Of a DNA stretch of 64,000 nucleotides, positions 44,091-52,039 are shown piece by piece. Source of the stretch: Viridibacillus soli (GTDB taxonomy: Bacteria > Bacillota > Bacilli > Bacillales_A > Planococcaceae). Every line of letters starts with the position of its first letter. Positions within the stretch are counted from its first letter, which is position 1. The position numbers and the translations under genes are program-made. The notes under the pieces are model-generated. The model did no database searches. It saw only the letters and a list, made by a program, of their open reading frames with translations, and was not told the DNA's origin. The DNA lies in assembly GCF_016612995.1 (NCBI RefSeq), contig NZ_JAEOAH010000006.1:177740-241739 (forward strand), in the 5' to 3' direction.

Positions 44091-44825
44091 CTAATTTTTA
44101 ACTTCTTGATTTCCACTGTCAATAAGCTCCGATATGGTTACAAATTTATAGCCCTGCTTTTGAAGTTCCGGTAATATTTCTTCAAGCGCTTTGATAGTCT
44201 GAGCCCGGTTACCTCCTCCATCGTGAAACAAGATAACATCACCAGGCTCCGTACTTTTTAATACCTTATTTACAATCCTTTTGACACCAGGCCTTTTCCA
44301 ATCTTCCGTATCTTGATGCCAAGACCACATTACTACTTTATAGCCATTTTTCGCAGCAGCATTTATCATGTTGTCATTATATTGGCCGCCTACAGGCCGA
44401 TATAATACTGGATAAAAACCTGTAATACTATAAATAATATTATTCGTCTTTTTTAATTCTTTTTCCAATTTCTTTACTGATGTCTTAAATGGATGTGTAT
44501 AAGTATGATTTGCTAATTCATGTCCTTCACTATATTCCCTTAGAACAAGCTCCGGATGTTTTTCTGCATTTTCTCCTATAACAAAGAAAGTAGCTTTAGC
44601 ATCATATTTAGCCAAGATATCTAAAATTTCTCCTGTGTATTTTGGATGCGGGCCATCGTCAAATGTAATGGCGATAATCTTCTCCTCAGTTTTAATATCC
44701 CAAAGCATTTGCCCTGTTTCTTCATAATATGGCCTTCCCTTGTCAGCAGCATTACTAAAGCCAACGTAAAATATTGAGATGATTAAAACGCAAGCAGTTA
44801 GAAATAAAATATTGTTACGTGTCAA
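44091..44825 (-). CDS. Polysaccharide deacetylase (NodB homology)
   Basis: The 244-residue protein has an N-terminal membrane anchor or signal (LFLTACVLIISIFYVGFSNA), then the NodB domain: AITFDDGPHPKYT, GHELANHTYTHPF, LYRPVGGQYND, and MWSWHQDTEDWK with VILFHDGGG. The DD, the HxxxH pair and the arginine are all present. It would remove acetyl groups from peptidoglycan or another polymer outside the membrane. The start is TTG with AGGTGATG upstream; five additional codons ahead lack a ribosome site. It is the last intact host-type gene before the transposase relic. Confidence 0.9.
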   Translation of the reverse strand: MTRNNILFLTACVLIISIFYVGFSNAADKGRPYYEETGQMLWDIKTEEKIIAITFDDGPHPKYTGEILDILAKYDAKATFFVIGENAEKHPELVLREYSEGHELANHTYTHPFKTSVKKLEKELKKTNNIIYSITGFYPVLYRPVGGQYNDNMINAAAKNGYKVVMWSWHQDTEDWKRPGVKRIVNKVLKSTEPGDVILFHDGGGNRAQTIKALEEILPELQKQGYKFVTISELIDSGNQEVKN

Positions 44826-44950
44826 TACATCACCTACCAAGCTTAATAATTATTACAAAGAACACCGTTGTCTTAATATTTACCGAATGCAATAAATTAT
44901 ACTGTCAAAAGATTATATATATACTGACCAGGTTACATTGATTAAACATT

Positions 44951-45787
44951 AAATGGTTAATTGAACAAGCCGAACACGAAGCCAATCTTCACATCTTTGA
45001 AAAGAAGATTGAAGTGCAATTAGATGTTCCTTTATCCGAACTTCGTGCTAAAATCCCACAAGATCCGGCATGGGGTGCAGAAAAATAGTGAAGGAAGAAA
45101 CATTTTTTGGTATGGCTATAAGGCTCACTTAGCAGTTGGCACTACAAGCCAATATATCCTTCAATCTGTCTTTTCTTCTGGCAGTTTGAAGAATGGAACA
45201 GCGGCGATTCCTTTATTAAAGGGCATTCAAGAGCGTGTATCTTTGCCTACTTTGTTCCTTGAAGCAATGGATACAGTATACGGTTACGAGCCTATTTATA
45301 TGCAAATTCATCGCATGGGCAATCAATCTTTAAATCTATCGTAATTTTCACTTTGTATTTCTTTTGACAGAGACCTTCATTCGCCAAAGGGCTATCTTTA
45401 CATTCCTTTGGTCGTGTATATTTGAGAGTTTCGTACTTTTTATCAAAGCTATCGTAATGATACGAATGTTCACGGAAACAAGTAGGGGCGAAATGTTGTT
45501 TATCAAAACCTATCGGTTCAGGCTCATTGCGCTTATTATAAGCAATTACAAGACGATACACAGCATCAGCTCGGGGCCCCAAAGTTTGGAAAATAATATT
45601 TAAACGCCGTATAGCTGTAGAACGTGCGAATGCTTATCTCAAAGAATATTTCCAATTAAACAATGTTCGTTATCGTACTGGGAAACGCGCCAAAGTTCAT
45701 TTTGACCTCGTTACTTTAGTTTATAATGCATCAAAACTAGCTGCCAATCGTATCAATGTTATGTTAAATCAACATCAAGCTGCATAA
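44951..45787. pseudogene. Decayed transposase gene with frameshift and internal inversion
   Basis: The plus strand first encodes WLIEQAEHEANLHIFEKKIE with no N-terminus, then shifts frame in a run of A residues near 45085 into NSEGRNIFWYGYKAHLAVGT and YEPIYMQIHRMGNQS. From about 45325 to 45582 the next part of the same protein lies on the minus strand (VIAYNKRNEPEPIGFDKQHF to LANEGLCQKKYKVKIT). After that the plus strand resumes with ERANAYLKEYFQLNNVRYRT and ends at TAA 45785-45787. The blocks are those of a DDE transposase of the IS4/IS1182-like group. It is not functional and marks the left side of the biosynthetic island. Confidence 0.8.
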
Positions 45788-46001
45788 ACTTGAAAAATTT
45801 TTAATGAATCGAAATTCTGCAGGTCTGTGTTTCTTTAAAATACGGAATTATAAAATTGATTCTTATAATAATAAATACACCTTATAATGGTCTACATAAA
45901 TATTCATTAAATTTGTGTTTAACGCGAGGTTTATTCATTCTCCCTTTTTCATTCATTGTTCCAATGTCTGTTAACATTCTCGATTTTGGAGAATTAATAA
46001 T

Positions 46002-46044
46002 AAAAACCGAACGACGGATGTAAGGTTCCGGCATTCGGCTTTAA
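46002..46044 (-). terminator. Intrinsic terminator of the biosynthetic operon
   Basis: On the minus strand AAGCCGAATGCCGG pairs with the downstream CCG and TCGTTCGGTTTT, with a bulge, and is followed by TTTTTATT. It lies directly after the phosphopantetheinyl transferase gene. The rest of the gap back to 45788 is A/T-rich with no gene. Confidence 0.75.
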
Positions 46045-46064
46045 TTATTCTTCAATGATTGAAT

Positions 46065-46778
46065 TTAACTCTTCATTACACTATCCACTTTGCACAGCAG
46101 CGCTTCTAATTCCTTATATTCGATGAGTACCGGTTTCTCAGGGAAATTGGGATTAATCGAACATAAGGAGCACTTATATAGAGGATCGATATCATATTGT
46201 TTCACTAAATTGGGTGAAAGATGATCTTGCCTGATTATGTGGATTTGATCTTTTCCGGCTTTCTTAACGGTAAAGGCATTCAAATTGACTGAAAGCCCTG
46301 TTCCCAATGCTTTGACGTAACTTTCTTTTATCGTCCATAATTCAAAGAAATACTCTAGCTTTCTGGAGGCATCTATTTTCCGCAAGTCTTCATTTTCTTC
46401 TTCTGAAAAGAAGTTTTTAGCGATCGTAAAGTCTATAGGCTTAATCAATTCGATATCAATTCCCAAAGGAATTTCGTCGACTGCACAGACAATCCAATTT
46501 CCTGCATGGGAAATATTAAAAGAAAATTTGGGAAAGCCGTGAACATACGGCTTTCCATATGGGTTATTGAAAAATTTAATATCTTCGTTTGAAACCTGAT
46601 ATTTATCCATTAAGAGGTGTCTGACCAGAAGATCAGCAAATAAGGTTCTATAGGCATCTTCCGGTTTATAAAACCGCTCAATTTTCCTCTGTTTTTCTGT
46701 GGAAACCAGCTGCAATAAGTCTGTATACGAATGATAATCTATTTGATCAGGAATACGGAATGCATATAATTCGATCAT
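46065..46778 (-). CDS. Sfp-type 4'-phosphopantetheinyl transferase
   Basis: The 237-residue enzyme has the Sfp motifs IPLGIDIELIKPID (magnesium-binding acidic pair) and ELWTIKESYVKALGTGLSV (the WxxKES.xKA block), with NPYGKPYV and FNISHAGNWIVCAV before them. It transfers the phosphopantetheine arm from coenzyme A to carrier-protein serines, which activates the ACP and PCP domains encoded upstream in the same cluster. The start is the ATG after AAAGGAG; ten codons earlier the ORF opens without a ribosome site. It is the last gene of the island. Confidence 0.93.
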   Translation of the reverse strand: MIELYAFRIPDQIDYHSYTDLLQLVSTEKQRKIERFYKPEDAYRTLFADLLVRHLLMDKYQVSNEDIKFFNNPYGKPYVHGFPKFSFNISHAGNWIVCAVDEIPLGIDIELIKPIDFTIAKNFFSEEENEDLRKIDASRKLEYFFELWTIKESYVKALGTGLSVNLNAFTVKKAGKDQIHIIRQDHLSPNLVKQYDIDPLYKCSLCSINPNFPEKPVLIEYKELEALLCKVDSVMKS

Positions 46779-46849
46779 TTTCGGTTTCTCCTTTCTCTTA
46801 TTTCCCAATCATTTAAAGAACTTGATATACTGCTGGTTCCTTTATTATT

Positions 46850-47956
46850 TTATCCTTTGGCGACGTCGACCCGTTTAAAACCAATGATCAAGAAGAACAA
46901 CAGTGCAAAGGCAAGCATGACGAGAATATCTATATTAATAGATGCCAGCGTTCCGCCGTTCAGGACTTCTTTGACAGCCCGAAGGAACCATGTGGTTGGT
47001 ACGAAGTTGCTGATGGTCTGCAGAAATTCAGGCATGACATTCCGCGGCCAGAAGACACCGCCAAGCATACACATCGGTACAATCAGCAATGCTGACATCG
47101 CGTTGGCTTGTTTGACATTCTGACAGATCATACTGATACCGACTCCTAACGATACACAGACAATAGAGAAAACGAAGAAGGCTGCGAACATCGTAGAAGA
47201 TGAAACTAGATCGACTTTAAATCCTCTGACTAGGATCCGGAAGATGATAATGATCTGGATGGCAGATAAAACAATAAAGCTGGCAATATTCTGGACCATA
47301 TAGCTTCTTTTGGTCAAAGGAGTAGAGAAGTACCTGGTAAAGACACCGGATTTTTTATCTTCTAAGATAAGGGTAGAAGCTGAAGTCATTAAAAACACCA
47401 TGCTCATAGCAAGAAATCCTAAAGTGCTAAGGGTCTTTTCTTTATCTTGCTGGCTGCTGTCTAATCCTTTATATTCTGCACTAAAATTTCCTTTTTGATA
47501 TTGGGCCAGTCCGTTATAAAATGCTGTGCTGTCCCCTTTTGAGTAGGCTGCAATATTTTTTGAGGCATTAAGAAAGCTCTTGGAGTATAATTCAAAAGGC
47601 CGTGATTCATTTGACTCCTTTATGCTATAGGCTTTCATCTTCACATCTTCATTCTGAATAATTTTATCGGTAAATCCTTTGTCAATGACCAAGGCATAAT
47701 CAATTTTTGAATTGATCAGCTTATCTTGAATCTCACTTTTTTTCATTGGAATCAGTTCAGCTTTTTCTTTCATTGACTTTTTGAAAATTCTTGTGAACTC
47801 TGTATTGTCTTTATCTACATAGCCAACTTTGTACTTGCTTTCGCCCTGTGTGCCGCCGATTACCATTAATGCGAAGACAATAGGGAGAATCAACATAAAG
47901 ATTAGGTTTCTTTTTTTGCGGAAAATTCGTTTTATATTATTTCGAAAAACTGTCAT
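46850..47956 (-). CDS. ABC-2-type transporter permease
   Basis: The 368-residue membrane protein has one N-terminal helix, a large extracytoplasmic domain (residues ~45-165) and then five helices (from about 170 to 365). This is the YhgE/ABC-2 exporter layout. DKKSGVFTRYFSTPLTKRSY is the cytoplasmic coupling segment. Its start overlaps the end of the sister permease gene by 4 nt. Together with that permease and the ATPase it would form an exporter for the cluster's product. Confidence 0.9.
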   Translation of the reverse strand: MTVFRNNIKRIFRKKRNLIFMLILPIVFALMVIGGTQGESKYKVGYVDKDNTEFTRIFKKSMKEKAELIPMKKSEIQDKLINSKIDYALVIDKGFTDKIIQNEDVKMKAYSIKESNESRPFELYSKSFLNASKNIAAYSKGDSTAFYNGLAQYQKGNFSAEYKGLDSSQQDKEKTLSTLGFLAMSMVFLMTSASTLILEDKKSGVFTRYFSTPLTKRSYMVQNIASFIVLSAIQIIIIFRILVRGFKVDLVSSSTMFAAFFVFSIVCVSLGVGISMICQNVKQANAMSALLIVPMCMLGGVFWPRNVMPEFLQTISNFVPTTWFLRAVKEVLNGGTLASINIDILVMLAFALLFFLIIGFKRVDVAKG

Positions 47957-49077
47957 ACAAACCGCCTCCTACTTGCAAAAAATGCACTGATAATAACACA
48001 TGCTGTGATGGCCCATATCACTGATAAACATACTTGGCTCTGCAAGGCAGATCCGCCGTAAATATTATTGAAAATTGCTGTCTGTGCTAAGTAGTTTGGA
48101 GACAGATACATCAATTCTTCCAAATCGAGCTTCACATACCCGCCGGCAATGAAGGTCATGATCGGAATAGTAATAGCGAGAATCCCAGATGCGCGCATGG
48201 AGTCTTTTGTCAGAATAGCGACGAGTGCTCCAATGGAAGTAGCCATAAATGAAAGGGAAAATACAATGCCGAATATAGCCAAGTAGTTGGATCCCCAATT
48301 GGCATTAAATACGAGCTTTGAGATGAGGAAGACAATCGTAATCTGTAGCAGATTGGTAATCAGAATTCCAAACATCTGGCCGGCGATCAACTGCCAGTCA
48401 GAAACAGGCGATATTTTAATCCGTTCTCCCAGCTTACCGTGATAATATTCTGACATGCTTTCACTGGAGTAAATAGCTCCATACATCACACAAAGGATCA
48501 GCATGGTTACGGCATAGTAATCAATGGCCCTCGGCCTGTTTCCTGAAGCGGTTATTGTTTTATCTTCCACTAAATCAAAGCTTTTTAAGCCCACCGTTTT
48601 TTCTCCCATAGCTGTGACGGCCTGTACGGTATTTGCACCTTGAATGAAACTATCGACGATGTTATTCACGACCGTAATATGGTAATCGCCGTCGTTTGAG
48701 CTATAGACCTGAATGGGTTTGTCTTTATTTTCAACGATAGCTGCTGAATAGGTTGGATCGATGTAAATAAGCGACGTGACATCTCCTTTTTCAACCAGCT
48801 CTTTCCCTTTATGTAAGGATTTTACGATTTTTACATCCAGCAGTTCCTTTACTTCTTTTTGGTCCAAAAAGGCAGTAAAGTTTTGAGAAACTTCTCCTTG
48901 ATCTGTATTGAGATAAGCTACTTTTGTCTGGTCGAGTTCGTCGGTAGCAAATACGTTGCTCAAAGCAGTACCTAAAATGACGATTAAGACGATCGGCATC
49001 AGCAGTTTGTTAATAAAGGATTTTTTATCCCTTACATTTCGAATAAGTGTACAGTATGCGACTGAAAAGAAATTCAT
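47953..49077 (-). CDS. ABC-2-type transporter permease
   Basis: The 374-residue protein shares the layout of the sister permease: one helix (MPIVLIVILGTALSNVF), an external domain of about 150 residues, then five helices. YYHGKLGERIKISPVSDWQL is the coupling region. It starts 12 bp after the ATPase stop with GGGGGAGGG before the ATG. Two dissimilar permeases with one ATPase form a heterodimeric exporter, a type often linked to self-resistance in antibiotic clusters. Confidence 0.9.
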   Translation of the reverse strand: MNFFSVAYCTLIRNVRDKKSFINKLLMPIVLIVILGTALSNVFATDELDQTKVAYLNTDQGEVSQNFTAFLDQKEVKELLDVKIVKSLHKGKELVEKGDVTSLIYIDPTYSAAIVENKDKPIQVYSSNDGDYHITVVNNIVDSFIQGANTVQAVTAMGEKTVGLKSFDLVEDKTITASGNRPRAIDYYAVTMLILCVMYGAIYSSESMSEYYHGKLGERIKISPVSDWQLIAGQMFGILITNLLQITIVFLISKLVFNANWGSNYLAIFGIVFSLSFMATSIGALVAILTKDSMRASGILAITIPIMTFIAGGYVKLDLEELMYLSPNYLAQTAIFNNIYGGSALQSQVCLSVIWAITACVIISAFFASRRRFV

Positions 49078-49089
49078 TGTGCCCTCCCC

Positions 49090-50025
49090 CTAATCCCGTA
49101 GCTTTTTACCGGTCAACGTCAGGAATACATCTTCGAGCGAAGGATTTTCCACATCAATGGCAATGATCTCAGCGTTGTATTTGGTAATGGTTTCAATAAC
49201 GAGGCTCAGGAATAAATCATTTTTTTGTTCATAGAGAATGGTCATAATTTGATTTTCTACTGTACAAGATTTAATCCCGTCTATTTGGTTCAGTTCGTCA
49301 ATTAGATACTGAGTGACTTTTTTAAGTGTGATATCCATCCGTTTTTCCGAAGAAATTAATTTTTTTAATTCATCGCTAGTTCCCTGGGCAATTACTTCGC
49401 CATTATCCATAATGGCGATATTCCCACACACTTCTTCTACTTCTTCCATGTAGTGGGACGTGTAAATAATAGTCGAGCCACGCTTATTTAACTCTACAAT
49501 AGACCGAAGAATATGATTTCTTGACTGAGGATCTACCCCCACTGTCGGTTCATCCATGATGATCAGCTTTGGCTGGTGAACAATCGCACAAGCAATGTTG
49601 AGCCTTCTTTTCATGCCGCCGGAAAATTTCTTCGGATACTCTTTTCTTCGATCCCACAATCCGGTAAATTCAAGAGCAGCTTGAACGCGCTCTTTTAATT
49701 CGGTTCCCCGCAACCCGTAAAGCCTTCCGAAAAATTCAACGTTCTCCTTAGCTTTTAAATCTTCAAATATCGCAATATCCTGGGGTACGAGGCCGATATT
49801 TTTATTGACTTTTTTACGATGCTTAGCTGTACTATCGCCTAATATCCGTATACTTCCGCTATTCGGGGAAGTTAAGCCGACCAGCGCATTAATGGTGGTG
49901 GTTTTTCCTGCTCCATTCGGTCCTAAAAAGCCAAAAATTTCACCTTCTTTGATGGATATATTGACATTATTAACGGCTTTTCGTTCTTTGAATTCTTTTA
50001 CCAAATTCTCTATTTCAACGACCAT
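49090..50025 (-). CDS. ABC transporter ATP-binding protein (DrrA-like)
   Basis: The 311-residue ATPase has Walker A FLGPNGAGKTTT, signature FSGGMKRRLNIACA, Walker B LIIMDEPTVGVDPQ and switch histidine in IYTSHYMEEV, plus a C-terminal extension ending LEDVFLTLTGKK, as in DrrA-type drug exporters. The start is the ATG six bases after AAGGAGAG; the ORF runs 20 codons farther upstream through the leader. A strong sigma-A promoter precedes it, so the exporter can be expressed apart from the synthase genes. Confidence 0.93.
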   Translation of the reverse strand: MVVEIENLVKEFKERKAVNNVNISIKEGEIFGFLGPNGAGKTTTINALVGLTSPNSGSIRILGDSTAKHRKKVNKNIGLVPQDIAIFEDLKAKENVEFFGRLYGLRGTELKERVQAALEFTGLWDRRKEYPKKFSGGMKRRLNIACAIVHQPKLIIMDEPTVGVDPQSRNHILRSIVELNKRGSTIIYTSHYMEEVEEVCGNIAIMDNGEVIAQGTSDELKKLISSEKRMDITLKKVTQYLIDELNQIDGIKSCTVENQIMTILYEQKNDLFLSLVIETITKYNAEIIAIDVENPSLEDVFLTLTGKKLRD

Positions 50026-50049
50026 TCTAATCTCTCCTTTGAAATCGTT

Positions 50050-50114
50050 TCTATATACTGTGTATAAAACAGGTTGATATATCAAATTATACTATTTTGT
50101 ATACAGTATGTAAA
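50050..50114 (-). promoter_or_regulatory. Sigma-A promoter with flanking dyads for the exporter operon
   Basis: On the minus strand TTTACA (50109-50114) and TATAAT (50086-50091) are separated by exactly 17 bp. TATACAGTATG overlaps the -35 region, and a related TATACACAGTATA lies about 30 bp downstream of the -10, inside the leader. These similar dyads on both sides of the promoter look like repressor sites of a GntR-, TetR- or PadR-like protein. No regulator gene is seen in the window part of the cluster. Confidence 0.75.
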
Positions 50115-50148
50115 TAGTTTTCCCAAAATTATACTGACCACTGCGTCG

Positions 50149-52026
50149 TCAATCTATCCAGTAGCGCGTTGGGGCAAATGGGTAGACTGGCAGGCTGATT
50201 TTTCGGCAGGAATGATTTTCGTACAGGGTCTGCCAGTTTATCTCCTCTCCGTGAACATAGCTGTAGCAGAGATTTTTTGTATCACTAAGCGAAGAAGTGC
50301 CCCCCATACCCGCAGAGGTCTCCCAGTTTCTATAATTCTCCATATTTTGCTCATGAAGACTGGAGTAAATCCCTGGTCCGCTCTCTTGTCCATAGCGGAA
50401 TTTCTCCAGCTTTTCTCGAATTTCTCCTGCAGTTTTGACTTCTAAAGCCAGCCGTATCTGATGGTGAGTTCGTCCCGTAGCAGCTGTATAGCAAACATCT
50501 TCTAAATCAACCTCTTCTTCGTTCATTTTCAAGAAACTAATATACGCCTGAATCAAACGAGCGAACGAGTAAAGATTGTTAGCTGACAATGTGAAAACAT
50601 AAGCAGACTGCCCGCCATCACGCTGTTTTAGCTGTTTTGGTGCTTCTTCTACAATTACATGGCAGTTGGTTCCGCTGAATCCGTAAGAGTTTACACCTGC
50701 CCTTCTTGGTGTCTCTTTCTTTCTCCAAGGTTTGGCCCGGTCGCTGATATATAAAGCGGATTGTGTTAAATTTGCCATCTTATTGGGTTCTGAAAAATTA
50801 ATACTTGGCGGAATGGTCTGTTCCTTTAAAGCCGAAATGACTTTGACAAGGGAAGTTATCCCGGATGCGGCAACTAAGTGACCGGTATTGCCTTTAGAAG
50901 AGCCCAAAGCACAAAATTGTTTTTTGGGTGTTCTTTTACGAAAAGCCGACTGAATGCCGCTGATTTCCATTGCATCTCCGATACTAGCTGCAATTCCGTG
51001 TACTTCGATATAGTCAATGGTTTCAGGATCAACGTCTGCATCTTTCCAAGCTTCTGTCACTACTTCTTCCAGTGCTTTTGAACTCATTTCGGACAGCTGG
51101 CTTCGGCTTCCGTTATTGTTTACCGCGCTACCTTTGATGACTGCGTGAATATTATCCTGATCTTTCAATGCCTTTTTCAACGGTTTGAGCAGCAGAGAAA
51201 CGACTCCTTCGCCGAATGATGTACCGCCGGGATTACGGTCAAATACACGGGTTTTAATTTCGGGTGTATTTTCTTCCATTCCTACTCCTTTTACATCCGG
51301 ACTTGAAGGAATAAGAAATACATTGATGCCTCCTGCCACGGCCATTGAGCAGTCTTTATTATTCAATGCTTTACAAGCAGTGTGAACAGCTACCAGCGCC
51401 GATGAGCATCCGGTATCAATAACCATGCTCGGTCCAGTCAAATTAAAAGCATGTGAGACTCGGCTGGCCAGGACACTTGTCCAGGAGCCGATCATCGTTT
51501 TGAAATCCTTCGCTTGGAGAATCCCTAGGTAAGATGCTAAGAGTTTATTTGTATGGTCATTCCCAATATATACACCGGTACGTGTGCCATTTATAGTGCC
51601 CCCCGCATACCCAGCATCTTCAATGGCTTCATATGCCGTTTCCAAAAACAAGCGGTGATACGGGTCCATAATCTGGGCTTCCTCCTCAGAGATCCCGAAA
51701 TAGTCTGCGTCAAACTGGTCGATGTTTTCTAAAAAACCGCCATTGAAATATTGTTGAGGCGGATGCCCTTTTTTTTGAAAAAGGGCATCCACATCTTTCT
51801 TTCGGTTTCCTGTAAACGACTTTTGGACATTGACACCATGGACTGCTTGATTCCAGAAGGTCTGTACATTGTCAGCCCCTGGCAACTTGACGGCGATGCC
51901 GATGACGGCTATGTCATCATCAGCTTTATTTAGCATCTTTAATAAATCGAACGCTGTGGATTTATCGATTTCTCCTTTTTGATAAAGTTCCAAAATGGAG
52001 CGATTTAGTTTTTCAGTCTGTTTCAT
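50149..52026 (-). CDS. Free-standing polyketide ketosynthase, atypical
   Basis: The 625-residue protein has an N-terminal docking helix (ILELYQKGEIDKSTAFDLLK), a ketosynthase (residues ~37-460) and a post-KS linker ending in LPVYPFAPTRYWID. The nucleophile Cys207 (DTGCSSALVAVH) and histidines His343 and His383 are present. However, the usual EAHGTGTxxGDP reads EVHGIAASIGDA, and the NDGxSxGxTAPN region is replaced by NNNGSRSQLSEMSS. No ACP or other domain follows. It may finish a split module, act as a non-elongating or releasing KS, or accept an unusual chain. It lies 13 bp after the preceding PKS gene. Confidence 0.88.
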   Translation of the reverse strand: MKQTEKLNRSILELYQKGEIDKSTAFDLLKMLNKADDDIAVIGIAVKLPGADNVQTFWNQAVHGVNVQKSFTGNRKKDVDALFQKKGHPPQQYFNGGFLENIDQFDADYFGISEEEAQIMDPYHRLFLETAYEAIEDAGYAGGTINGTRTGVYIGNDHTNKLLASYLGILQAKDFKTMIGSWTSVLASRVSHAFNLTGPSMVIDTGCSSALVAVHTACKALNNKDCSMAVAGGINVFLIPSSPDVKGVGMEENTPEIKTRVFDRNPGGTSFGEGVVSLLLKPLKKALKDQDNIHAVIKGSAVNNNGSRSQLSEMSSKALEEVVTEAWKDADVDPETIDYIEVHGIAASIGDAMEISGIQSAFRKRTPKKQFCALGSSKGNTGHLVAASGITSLVKVISALKEQTIPPSINFSEPNKMANLTQSALYISDRAKPWRKKETPRRAGVNSYGFSGTNCHVIVEEAPKQLKQRDGGQSAYVFTLSANNLYSFARLIQAYISFLKMNEEEVDLEDVCYTAATGRTHHQIRLALEVKTAGEIREKLEKFRYGQESGPGIYSSLHEQNMENYRNWETSAGMGGTSSLSDTKNLCYSYVHGEEINWQTLYENHSCRKISLPVYPFAPTRYWID

Positions 52027-52039
52027 GAGTTCCTTCCTT

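Noticed and set aside
45292..45582. 96-codon minus-strand ORF taken as a separate gene
   Set aside because: It matches the middle third of the flanking transposase and is an inverted fragment of that relic, not an independent gene.
50074..50445. Plus-strand ORF antisense to the end of the lone ketosynthase
   Set aside because: It covers the exporter promoter and the antisense of conserved KS linker sequence and has no ribosome site.
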